From contig JAMCCL010000082.1 in assembly GCA_024516035.1 (NCBI GenBank), positions 1 through 64,000 on the forward strand: DNA of 64,000 bases, given 5' to 3'. This DNA is from Bactericera cockerelli (taxonomy: Eukaryota > Arthropoda > Insecta > Hemiptera > Triozidae). The position numbers and the translations under genes are program-made. Under the pieces are notes generated by a model. It was not told the origin of the DNA, searched no databases, and saw only the letters and a program-made list of their open reading frames with translations. Shown piece by piece: positions 24,736-35,600 of the stretch (the stretch's first letter is position 1; each line of letters starts with the position of its first letter).

Positions 24736-25000
24736 CGAATAGCTCAGTGGTAAGATACTCGCTTACCATGCGTAAAGTCCCGCCGACGAAAGAATTGTAT
24801 TCAAAATTTGGTTACAGTTTGTAAGGAATACCTTAAGGACAGTTCGCAATTGCAAACTGCACCACTTCTCGTCCATCAGACCTCTCTGATGGACATCAGC
24901 CATATACTACACGGGATGGGCAAGCTAAAACAAGGACAACAATCACAGTATAGTAATCAGTAGTGGAATTACATCACATACTCGTAATACACCCTGTATT
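24736..25000 (+). repeat. SINE family D copy
   Basis: The head reads TAGCTCAGTGGTAAGATACT, CGCTTACCATGCG. The body has CACTTCTCGTCCATCAGAC and ACGGGATGGGCAAGCT. Compare 55,360-55,650. Confidence 0.65.
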
Positions 25001-25084
25001 GATTTTTACTTTCCTTATCCTATAATAATGAAAGTATTGTATTCGTCGAAAATTTGACCTACTCAGCTTTTCACATTTCTGGAC

Positions 25085-25675
25085 GAATCATAGCCTCAGG
25101 ATACCAAAAAAGTGGTTTTCAGCCATTGGTCCGTGCGTCTGTCTGTGTGTGTGTGTGTCTGTGTGTGTGTGTGAACAGGATATCTCAAGAACGGTAAGAG
25201 CTAGAGACTTGAAATTTGGTATGGTAATTAATTTTATACACCAGACGAACCATGAAACTTTTGGTTGAAATCGGCCGCATTCTGCGGCCGCAGGGCCGCA
25301 AATATTGGCCGCAAGCACCGCTTCTTTGAATTGGTTAAAGATACAAAAAAATAGAGAACAACATTTTCTCAGATTAAAAAAATAATAGGGATTCACTCTG
25401 ATCATTTTTTTGATATCTTTAACTTTTTGGAAACCGGCCCCAATTTACCGGTATTGTAGGGGGACCCGATTGGACTAACTTTTTTATTATTCATCCTAGA
25501 TGGGGGTTGTGACATATCAAATTAAATGATTTTGAAGTGCTGATCACGAATTTGGCATTGATTTTTAGTTATCTGTTACCGTTCAGTCACCAGTGGCGGA
25601 ATTCGACTCCTTTTTGGGAGATAAGGAAAGTCGTGTGATGTTTACACCAGATTTTTTACTTTCCTTATCCTATGT
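25085..25675 (+). repeat. second copy of the 22.84-kb dispersed repeat
   Basis: CAGGATACCAAAAAAGTGG, a (GT)n-rich run at 25,140-25,172, GAAATCGGCCGCATTCTGCG, GACATATCAAATTAAATG and the end GATAAGGAAAGTCGTGTGAT follow the order of the first copy. An internal block present in the first copy at 23.2-23.85 kb is missing here. A third, shorter copy begins at about 25,957. Confidence 0.65.
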
Positions 25676-25694
25676 TAGTATGTATGATTTTATT

Positions 25695-25936
25695 TGTGGT
25701 GAAGCAATACAAAGAGCAGCCTCCTTTACTTTTCGAATTTTATTACATTCATTTCTTTTTACTCTGGTAATGCCGCCACTGGTCGTTACTCATACAAGTA
25801 ACTACTCATTTTTCCTCACGAGGTATGCGTGGACCCCGAACATCCAAGTACAGAGCAGAAAAATTCCTGCCCCGCTGGGGATCGAACCATGCGTGCAATG
25901 CCTAGCGCGCTAACTCACTCGGCAACGGTGGCTACA
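25695..25936 (-). repeat. SINE family A copy
   Basis: Read on the - strand: GTAGCCACCGTTGCCGAGTG, AGTTAGCGCGCTAGGC, GGTTCGATCCCCAGC, CTCGTGAGGAAAAATGAGTA. Confidence 0.8.
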
Positions 25937-26154
25937 TAAGGAAAGTAATAAAGAAAATTGTGTACCTATTCGTCGAAAACTAGACCATTTTTTCACATTT
26001 CTGGACTAATCATATCCTCAGGATACAAAAAAGCTGTTTTCGGCCATAGGTTCGTGCGTCCGTCTATCTGTAAGAATTTATGTGTGTAAACACGATATTT
26101 CGAGAACGGTAAGAGCTACAGACTTGAAATTTGGTGTAAATTGAGTCCGGGTTA

Positions 26155-26405
26155 AAAAAAGTTCAAGATATCTTAATATATAAATGTCAAAGTCACTGAC
26201 CACTGACTGATCATCGCTCTATAGCCCAAACCGTAAGTCCTAGGAAGCTGAAATTTGGTAGGTAGCTTTGTCTTATAGTCTAGATGTGCAATAAGACGGG
26301 ATTTTTCGAAATTCCCACTACAACACTTGCCATTGGCGAAAAAGGATTTTTTGCATTCACGGCCATGCCTCGGCCCGCAAAGCGGGCGACAGCCTGCTTG
26401 TTAAT
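26155..26405 (-). repeat. RTE-like retroposon 3' end, second copy
   Basis: This is the inverse of 4,590-4,822, with matching ends AAGCAGGCTGTCGCCCGC and AATATATAAATGTCAAAGTC. Several small indels separate the copies. Confidence 0.55.
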
Positions 26406-27921
26406 AAATAAAAATCATCTGAGTAGACCCCTTTTTTTCTGTTGATCTCTAACTTTTTTTGTATCATTAACTAATTTAAAGAAGCGGCACTTGCGGCCAT
26501 CTAGATCAGAGTACTTTTACGTATCTAGATCAAAACATCTGTAAAAGAAAGTTAATTTAAGCGGCCCCCAAAAATAGCGAAAAACGTGGGGCCGGGTACT
26601 AAACTCATTTCTTTTCTCATTACACGAAATACTCATGATTTATTTTCCTAAAATTTACAGTTTTGCTAGAACCGCCACACGACTGCTTAAATCTTGTGTT
26701 AATAAATGTGTTTTTGTAAAAAAGTGACACTTTTGTTGAACTGGCAGAAGTTATGTTATAAACAAAAATATTGTATTTAATATGGCATTTCAAAAACAGT
26801 TTAGTTTGTCTAAATCGGATACGCCGTTCAATAGTTAGATTTGCTAGAATTTCGAAATTTTTAGAATTATCAGGTCAAGTATTATCTTTGCGTATATAAA
26901 TCGCCATTTTGTGTCTTAAGAAGTTATTTTTGGAATTTCAAACTGACGCTTCCTGAAGGCTGAAGGCAATAGGAGCCTTTGGGGTTGATGTGAAACACAT
27001 TGTTGCATAACTGGTCAAATTGGCAATATGTTATTTTGACTTTTTATCGGTTAAAGCTCGTTAACGGTAGCTTTTATAAATATTGCTATTATTAATGCCT
27101 CCCGATTAGTGCATCAAAAAAAAAAACATATTGCATCTCTTTTTATTGCCATATTGCCAAAGCCTTAATAATATTGCTATTATTAAGGCTTTGGCTGTTG
27201 GTAGGTAAATGTAAAAAAAGGTTGATAATCACAAAATAGTACCGTTAAAACATTTATAAGAATATAAACTTCCTTTTTTCTATTGAGATCTTTTTATTGT
27301 TCTAATTTGCGAAGGATATGAGGAAGTGCTTCACATAATGCCGATAAGTGATGTAACAAGAGGAATGTATACCTATTATCTACTTACAGTACTTACCTAA
27401 TGACCTTAATCATTACAAACGGAATGCGGGAATTTAAATTATTTATTTAAATATAGAGGGAAAAAACATTGTTCCAACAAGTACCTCAATCTATTTGGGA
27501 TATTTAATTCCCTTAAAGCTGCAGAGGGATATTATACTACCCATTCTGCATAAGGTCGTTTTTGATGACGTCATAAAACGACTGTTTTGACTGCCATCTT
27601 AACACACTAAAATGTGAGGTAACTTGACTCCGGTGAAAAGTTATGGGAAAGGTGCTTATCAAACAAAAATCAAACTTGTCTTATGTGTACTTTTCACTCT
27701 TTTCAGTATTTAACATTTCACCAATAAATAGGTACCTTCTTAACTGCCTGTGATTTTACAGTTAACTTCGAGATTAGATAATTCTGTGAACTCGACTGCG
27801 TAGTTCTCTCAAGTTTCATTAAAATATTTTTAATTTATATTTTATCTCATCTCAGGCTAATTTTAACTCCTACCTATCCATTTGTACGTCGAGAAAATTA
27901 CACCATCGTTTTGGAATAATT
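26406..27921. other. intergenic region upstream of Ubc12
   Basis: No gene is recognised between the last repeat and the Ubc12 start codon. It contains a perfect 18-bp hairpin at 27,156-27,195. It should hold the Ubc12 promoter and 5' UTR, but no TATA box or initiator stands out. Confidence 0.4.
27156..27195. repeat. perfect 18-bp inverted repeat with 4-nt loop
   Basis: GCCAAAGCCTTAATAATA at 27,156-27,173 pairs exactly with 27,178-27,195 around a TTGC loop. It lies 0.73 kb upstream of the Ubc12 start. It could be a core of a dead MITE or a structured site. No poly-T terminator or flanking target duplication is evident. Confidence 0.8.
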
Positions 27922-29817
27922 ATGATAAAATTATTTTCACTGAAACAGCAAAAGAAAGATGGAGAAAATCCAGCTAGATCTGGAACACAACAGAAGAAAG
28001 CATCTGCAGCCCAGCTGAGAATTACTAAAGGTTAGTTTTGGTTCATTCATTGCTCTAATGCCTACATGTTTTACTCATTACCTAAATCTGTTTGAAATCT
28101 AATGAACTTATCAAAGATTCCTGCCTTCAATTTCTTACCTGATCTTAGAAAAAAATATTCCTCAATAAGGCTAAAATGTTTCAGATTCTCAATTTAAATT
28201 TTCTACCTCAAGCACTTCCTCACTGCAGAGATTTTTTGTCTCTACTTAATGTACCATTTTAAATTCTGATGTATATAAAAAATACTAAATCCCCATGGAA
28301 AACCCTTTCTTACTGAACATCAATGACAAAATAGGAAAGAAATGAATGTGCTAAATTTTAACCTTTTGAAGTAGGTATTGCTATTATAGATATCAGTGTG
28401 TGAATGGATTTTGTTAATTTACTGAGCTATGTAATAGTATGTAACTACCTATCATCTTTTCTTTTCTATCATCATTGGCCTCTGTCAACTCTACAGGTGT
28501 TTAAAAACTGTGGTAAGCCTGTAGTTTATGCTGGATTCTTGGGGTAAAGACCAATGAAAATCAACATTATTTGATTTAATAATGTTAGATACTCTACTAA
28601 TCTTGTAGAAATTAAAATTGATAGTATTTTGAATCACTCTTAAATGTATCTTGTTTTTTGTAATTGCAAGTATGTATGAAAAAATCTATGGAAAAAATAA
28701 AAACCATCTTCGAAGAAACTAATTTTCTTGATATGTAAATAGAAACATATACATAATGCCTTGCATTTTTCTTTCAGATTTAAATGAATTAAATCTACCC
28801 AAGACTTGTACAACAGAGTTCCCCAACCCTGATGACCTGCTAACATTCAAATTGATTATCAGCCCTGATGAAGGTTTTTACAGAAGTGGCAAATTTAGTT
28901 TTAGTTTTAAAGTTGGTCCAAACTACCCACATGAACCACCTAAAGTAAAATGTGAAACACCAGTGTATCATCCCAACATTGATCTAGAAGGAAATGTATG
29001 TTTAAATATTTTAAGAGAAGACTGGAAACCAGTGCTAACAATCAATTCAATTGTCTATGGACTACAGTATTTGTTTCTTGTAAGTAATTTTTATGATCCT
29101 TCCTCTGTAGTAAAGATAAGTTGATCCCCTCATCTCCAAACATGCCTTTATGAAAACTAAAAATGAGTTGCTTGAATGAAAGAAAAAAAACTGAAAATAG
29201 TGGGTGATGATTCTATTAGTAAAAAAACTATTGATAGAACATTTTTTTCTTTCTTTTTTTCAAACTTGAACCTGATTTCCTTGAATATTAAAAAAAAAAA
29301 AAAAAAAAAAAAAATCTGACTGCATTTTGTAATTACATGAAAATGATTGACAAATTATTGTTATATTATTTTAACTGGTTAATATGTGCTGGCCTCTTTA
29401 TTTAGAAAAAAGGTTATTTCTATTTTAACACTTTAACTGCCTGTTTTTCATATTTTCACATGAATGTGACACTATTAAAATTCAACTGTGTATTAGTATT
29501 AATTCTGTCACACATGTGACACAAGGCAGTTAATGCCCTAAATATTGACATGTACTCACACCTGAACAATTTTTACTTCTAAGTACATCTAAAGGTATTG
29601 TAAGTATGTATTACGTTCATTGTTATCATTTTTTAATTGATCTAAATTAATTTGTTCATGTTTTCTTTTTATTCAGGAGCCCAATCCAGAAGACCCTCTC
29701 AACAAAGAAGCTGCTGAAGTTCTTCAAAACAATCGCCGCCTATTTGAGCAAAATGTACAGAAAGCCATGCGAGGTGGCTACATTGGCTCTGTTTATTTTG
29801 AGCGGTGTTTGAAATGA
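27922..29817 (+). CDS. Ubc12: NEDD8-conjugating enzyme Ubc12 (UBE2M)
   Basis: This E2 enzyme takes NEDD8 from the E1 (NAE1/UBA3) and transfers it, with Rbx-type RING partners, to cullins. Coding exons are 27,922-28,030, 28,778-29,079 and 29,677-29,817; all donors are GT and acceptors AG, and phases agree. The product is 183 aa, equal to human UBE2M. Residues 1-12 ([12 protein letters not shown]) are the E1- and DCN1-docking N-terminal extension that marks Ubc12. The catalytic Cys is residue 111 in [11 protein letters not shown], with the E2-type HPNI a few residues before it. The C-terminus YFERCLK is typical. The start is the first ATG of this extension. The gene converges on importin-7 from the other strand. 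Identification is from recognisable family sequence and is firm. Confidence 0.97.
29429..29545. mobile_element. short TTAA-type MITE in Ubc12 intron 2
   Basis: TTAA precedes CACTTTAACTGCCTG, and the right end carries the inverse as GGCAGTTAATGCC, followed by a decayed CTAA. The inside has TCACATGAATGTGACA and TGTCACACATGTGACA palindromes. It resembles the 56,701-56,980 element in its CACAYGTGTGAC palindromes. The right target copy is imperfect. Confidence 0.55.
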
Positions 29818-30587
29818 TGATACTCATGTCTTTCCTCTCACACTCCTTTCTAAAATTGTTCATCCTTCTAAAATTATAATCACCCAGTTTTCTATTACTT
29901 CATGAATTCCTTCCTTCAATAGAATTATGTTGATGTTGTTATTTCATCCAAACAGTACATGATATAAGGAAAGTTGATGTTTTGTGTAACATTCTCGCAC
30001 ACCCTACTAGATAGTGCTTTCATAAAATTCAAATTCTGCCATAATGTCAAAATGAAAGTTCAAATGGTGATAAGAACAGGGAATCTTGAACTTGGCTTTG
30101 GAAGACTTCTATTATTTCAAGTAAAAAGTACCTAACTGATGTATAAATTGACAGCAATTAATACATACACCTCTATTCACAAGTTAAAAAAGTCATAAAT
30201 GTTGATAATGCAAAGGTTCAGGAAGTGAGATAAACTAGATAACATATTTCAAGAATTTTAAAATCAATGTTTCTGCTCATATGTAACTATGGATAATGTT
30301 GTGCTCCATTTAAGAATTTGAAATTAAAAAAATGATACAATTTCTGTGTCATTATTTTAAACTTACTCCTCTGCTTGATTATTTTTGTGTTTATATAAAA
30401 TTGATGATTAATGTTGGTGTTAAACAAAATAATGAAGTATAACATCTTGAACACTATACTTGGATTTTAAAGAAATTAATGTAGAAATCATGATCCTTTT
30501 TCAGCAAGTTTGTACTAGATACTGCATCTTTACTGATATTACTACATATTTTTTATTATTATTATATACTGTCAAACAGTATATAAT

Positions 30588-30781
30588 AGCTGGTACGATT
30601 CCCAGCAAAAAGGGTAGCTGGTACGATTCCCAGCGAATGGAGGGTAAAACCCCCGTCCTAATCCAGGACGTTAAATCAAATAGAATCGTTGGCGTTAGGA
30701 AGGGCATCCAGCCATAAAAAACGTGCTCCACCCTACCAACCTCAACCATGAGGTTGAACAATGCCGACCCCAAAAGCAACA
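30588..30781 (+). repeat. SINE family B copy, 5' truncated
   Basis: Only the body and tail remain: TTCCCAGCGAATGGAGGG, CCCGTCCTAATCCAGGACG, TTAGGAAGGGCATCCAGCC. A short direct repeat of GGTACGATTCCCAGC marks the 5' break. Confidence 0.75.
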
Positions 30782-31259
30782 AAAGCTAATATGGGATAAA
30801 GGCAAGGGAGATATATATATATACTGTCAAACAACATTTGAGAATCAAATACCATTCATAAATGATAGGAAATCATTAAACAATAAATATAATAAAATGT
30901 CACTTGTTTTTTATTATGAAATCAATAGGCTAAGTACACAAGTCTGCTGTAGAATTGTAGATAGAGAATTCCTATTCTATCAGAAATTGAAATTTTTTTA
31001 TTTGTAAAACAATGATACAACATACAATACATCTCTTAAAAGCTAAATCTAACCTCTGAGGAAAAAATCTTATTTTAAAATTTATAAAAGACCTTGTTCA
31101 TCTTATGAAAAAAATTACAAGCCCTATTGCTGCTCTACATATTATATGTATATCCTTGATTTTTATTTCAAATGATTGTGAAATCTTCAAAACATAGGAT
31201 ATGTCCTCCTGCTAAAATCAACACCTGTGGGAAAAAGTAGAGAAATAATGAGCATGACT

Positions 31260-31555
31260 AGTTAAAATAAAAATGTATTCATTCAGAATATTGTATTTGT
31301 AATGAATAATGACAACAAATAATGTAAAAATAACACATACACAATATCAGGTGCAGATATAACAATACAAAAGCTTAGACTTGGTTATTGCCTAGGGCAA
31401 TCTCTGCCACCTAGCCTAGCTGTTCCAGAAGCATCAGGAGTAGCTCCCAGGCACCCTGAGGTGTAAAAACTAGCAACTCCTTATTGGTAGAACTAAAGGG
31501 GCGAGGTTAATGCCCAAGGCATTCTCTTCCACCCAACCCTAAAATTACTATCACA
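31260..31555 (-). repeat. retroposon tail of the 'GGTTGGGTGGAAGAG' family
   Basis: On the - strand, GGGTTGGGTGGAAGAGAATG and TTGGGCATTAACCTCGCCCC stand before an AT-rich tail. A related, more decayed piece lies just beside it at about 31,375-31,430. Confidence 0.5.
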
Positions 31556-32308
31556 ATATTTTATAAGCAGGAAGAGAGAACATTTATTAAACGTAAACAT
31601 TTTCAACATTCTCTTCAGACTTTGTCATATCTCTCCTCAAAATAATTAACCCGTTTCACATCCTGTGATAAACACGAGGAATAATAATTTTCAATTTTAT
31701 TTCCTATCTAGAAATCAATCCAACCACCAAGGAAAAAAAAATGAAATCCTAACTATTTCTTTTTGAATGAAAATTGCATTATTTTATGGTTTTCTTGTTA
31801 GTTGCAGCCAATCTATGTCAAAAATTAAACTGTAGTACCTACTTGACACAAATTGACCAGGCACTTCTGTAGAAACAACTTATTCATTTATAAGAGAAAT
31901 ACATAGTATGATGTTCCTAGTACCTAAATGTCAATGAATACACACTTCCTGCATAACTTTGACAGAACTCTAAATGAAGTATGAGTAGAAATGTCAGTAT
32001 TTGGTTTTGTAATTCTAGAGGAGAATGTAAAATGTTAAATTCAATATAAAATTACCAAATTGAAAAATAAATTAAAAATGGGCATCTCTTTTTGAATTAT
32101 GGATTTCTTAAGATGAGAGTTTCAAAGCTTTTATTTCTTATCCTATTTTCCTAACTCAGTATCTTTAGCATGACAAGCAAGTACTAAACCAGTGTAAATG
32201 AAGGTAACTCTCAGTTATTTAGGTCCACTGAAACACGCATGGTACATTCTGATGAACAATAATTTGAAGACTAGAAGTAATCTGATAACTAGAAATCCAT
32301 TATATGAG

Positions 32309-32314
32309 TTTATT
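32309..32314 (-). promoter_or_regulatory. candidate poly(A) signal of importin-7
   Basis: AATAAA lies on the - strand about 365 nt past the importin-7 stop codon. Another AATAAA occurs near 32,131. Either could define the 3' end; the sequence alone does not choose. Confidence 0.35.
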
Positions 32315-32677
32315 TGCCACATTTTTTTTTTTTTTTTCTTCTTATACTTTTTTAGTGTACAACTTTAGATCAAGTGAATTTAATAATAGTTCTCACAATC
32401 AGTGCATACTGAACCATGTTAGTTAAGAATAATATGAAAGAGTGCAAGTTTTTGATTTAAAATCTCACATGCAGTATTTTTGAGAATTGCTTTCCAAATT
32501 GTATGCACCAAATTACAATGATTTAGCTGGGTTTTATTGATTTACCCAATGTCCTTCTCTTACACTGGGGCTTTTGAAAGCAATACATAAACAATATTAG
32601 AGACAGACAGAGAGATAGGAGATGGTTACTTTAAACAAGACAGAAGATTTATATGATAAAATGAGGTGTCACCGATT

Positions 32678-35600
32678 TTATCTGCCCAAGGGCTGTCCTC
32701 CGAAATTGAAACTAGTTGGTACCTCCTGGGTGGGCACGAAGGTGTAGCCTGAAACACGAGAATGAAGAAAAATAGGGTCACTTCTAGGAATGAATTATTA
32801 ACATGGGGTTCACTTCCAGGAATGAATGAATGATTAACATGGCGCTCACTTCTAGGAATGAATGATTAACATGAGGTTCAGTTCTAGAAATGAATGATTA
32901 ACATGGGTTCAGTTCTAGGAATGAATGATTAACATGGGGTTCAATTCAAGGAATGAATGATTAACATGGGGTTCAGTTCTATGAATGAATAATTAACATG
33001 GGGTTCAGTTTTAGGAATGAATGATTAACATGGGGGTCAGTTCTAGGAATGAATGAATGATTAACGTGGGGATCAGTTCTAAGAATGATTAAAGAACATT
33101 GTGTTAATTCTAGAAATGACAAATAGAACTTGAGGTCAGTTTAGGAATAATTTCAATAATGAGTTCGTACCATAAAATTGGCAAGATGCATGACTAAAAA
33201 AAATCCTCGAGAATTCATACATTTCTTTGGCAGGGTACCCTTGGCTCAGAATCGCCATGATTGTGTTAGATAGTACTAATACTCATACTCATACTCAAAT
33301 GAAAAATAACATCGTGATAGTTAACAACATGGTTTTTCAATAAATAAATGAGATCCCCCCGCCAGGTCCAAGCGCAGGTATGTCACGTGATCAATTTGGA
33401 ACTCTGTGATTGGTGGAAATCGATCACGTGACGTTAAATCTATATTTTTTTAAAGATGTGTGTTTCACAGCCTTTTATTATTTCGTAGCCATAAAACAAG
33501 AGCTACTGTAAACGCTTGTGGTCTGTGTTGTAGCTTGCCCATCTCGTAGTCTCCCCTCTGATGGGCGAGTAGCATCACAATACTTCCCAACACGAGCGCA
33601 CCGGAAGGTATAACTTATAACAAATGTAACCAATTTTAGAATACAATTTTTTGTCGGCTGGGGGATCGAACTCGGGACCTTCCGCATGGCTACACTTTAG
33701 CCGGGACCCAGCAGTCGTATCTCGACCCGGCCATAAATCGTGCTTAAAATCTTTCTCTAAATAGATGGAGTCCTCCTGACAAGGTACTTATTTGTTCAAT
33801 GACTTACCTCCACTCTGTTCAATTCGTTTACTCTCGGCTGATGCTTTCCTCTGATCGGCTAGCCGGACAATGTCTGTGAGGGCTTCCTTTTGCTCTTGCG
33901 TCAAGTCCTTCACCAGCATTTCATACCAATATGGGTCTGAGGACTGCAGATCTGAGAAAATGGGGGCAAAGAAAAATTGTGTGTTACTTGTTAGTTATCA
34001 CATTTTCTTTTTTTCTCACACTCTCGTTTTTCATTCATTCATTTACATTCTATCCATTTACATTCATTCATTCATAATCAACACATTCATATGCACTCCG
34101 AAACGGCTGAACCAGATGACTCCTAATACCTTGAACTTACTGTATCGCACCTGCTTGAATACATTCTACTTACTGCATCGCACCTGCTTAAATACATTCT
34201 ACTTACTGTATAGCACCTGCTTGAACACATTCTACTTATTGTATAACACCTGCTTGAACACATTCTACTTACTGCATCGCACTTGCTTAAATACATTCTA
34301 CTTACTGTATAGCACCTGCTTGAATACATTCTACTTATGCCGTATTTTTCTTTCTAACCAAAGTTAACCAAACGGGAATAAAATGAACCAAACTGGAAGC
34401 AAGCCATTTTTCTTCTGGAAGAGGAAAAATTTCAACTTCCAAAGTTAACCAAAGTGGAAGTAGAAAATTCTTGCTTCCAGTTCTTTTATGGGTTAAGTCC
34501 ATTGTTAATCTTTAAAAGTAACCAAACGCATTTTTCTTTTACGAATGACCTTGGAATAAAATGGAAATTTGGAAGAAACCTAACCAGGAATTTTTTTTTG
34601 GTTAGAAAGAAAAATACGACTTTACTGTATAGCACCTGCTTGAACACGGTCTATTTTTTTTTTTTTTTTTTTTTTAACGAATTTACGGGGTCCACCAACC
34701 CCATTCACAGAAGCTAAGGAAATCTCCTTGGGCAACTGCTCAAGGTAAAAATTTTACTTACTGTATAGCACCTGCTTGGTACTTACTGTATAGCACCTGC
34801 TTGCTACTTACTGTATAGCACCTGCTTGCTACTTACTGTATAGCACCTGCTTGCTACTTACTGTATAGCACCTGCTTGAACACGTTGTACTTACTGTATA
34901 GCACCTGCTTGAACACATTCTACTTACTGTATAGCACCTGCTTAAACAGTTGAACACATTCTACTTACTGTATATGTATAGCACCTGTTTGAACACAGTG
35001 TTATATATTTTTAACCTATAAAACATATAAGACCTGTTTGACTGCTGGAGTAAAGGGACTTTTCAGTCTTACCTCAACAGTATAAACAAGGTATATTTTA
35101 TTCTATTCTACTTACTGTATAGCACCTGCTTGAACACGTTCTACTTACTGTATAGCACCTGCTTGAACACGTTCTACTTACTGTATAGCACCTGCTTGAA
35201 CACGTTCTACTTACTGTATAGCACCTGCTTGAACACGTTCTACTTACTGTATAGCACCTGCTTGAACACGTTCTACTTACTGTATAGCACCTGCTTGAAC
35301 ACGTTCTACTTACTGTATAGCACCTGCTTGAACACGTTCTACTTACTGTATAGCACCTGCTTGAACACGTTCTACTTACTGTATAGCACCTGCTTGAACA
35401 CGTTCTACTTACTGTATAGCACCTGCTTGAACACGTTCTACTTACTGTATAGCACCTGCTTGAACACGTTCTACTTACTGTATAGCACCTGCTTGAACAC
35501 ATTATTATTATTATTATTTACTTACTGTATAGCACCTGCTTGAACACGTTCTACTTACTGTATAGCACCTGCTTGAACACATTATTATTATTATTTACTT

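Larger units (their letters stand above)
29818..32677. other. interval between the convergent Ubc12 and importin-7 genes
   Basis: This 2.9-kb stretch should hold both 3' UTRs. Ubc12 may use ATTAAA near 30,323. Importin-7 may use AATAAA on the - strand at 32,309-32,314. Two retroposon pieces lie at 30,588-30,781 and 31,260-31,555. No further gene is recognised. Confidence 0.5.

Noticed and set aside
24736..24790. tRNA gene at TAGCTCAGTGGTAAGATACT
   Set aside because: The cloverleaf cannot be completed and the sequence continues into a SINE body found elsewhere.
33870..34367. 165-codon ORF on the + strand
   Set aside because: It is antisense to importin-7 exon 20 and then runs into the minisatellite.
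35098..35543. Long repetitive ORFs on both strands (134 and 137 codons)
   Set aside because: They only exist because the minisatellite unit is 33 bp, a multiple of three. The real frame of the exon copy has a stop in each unit.
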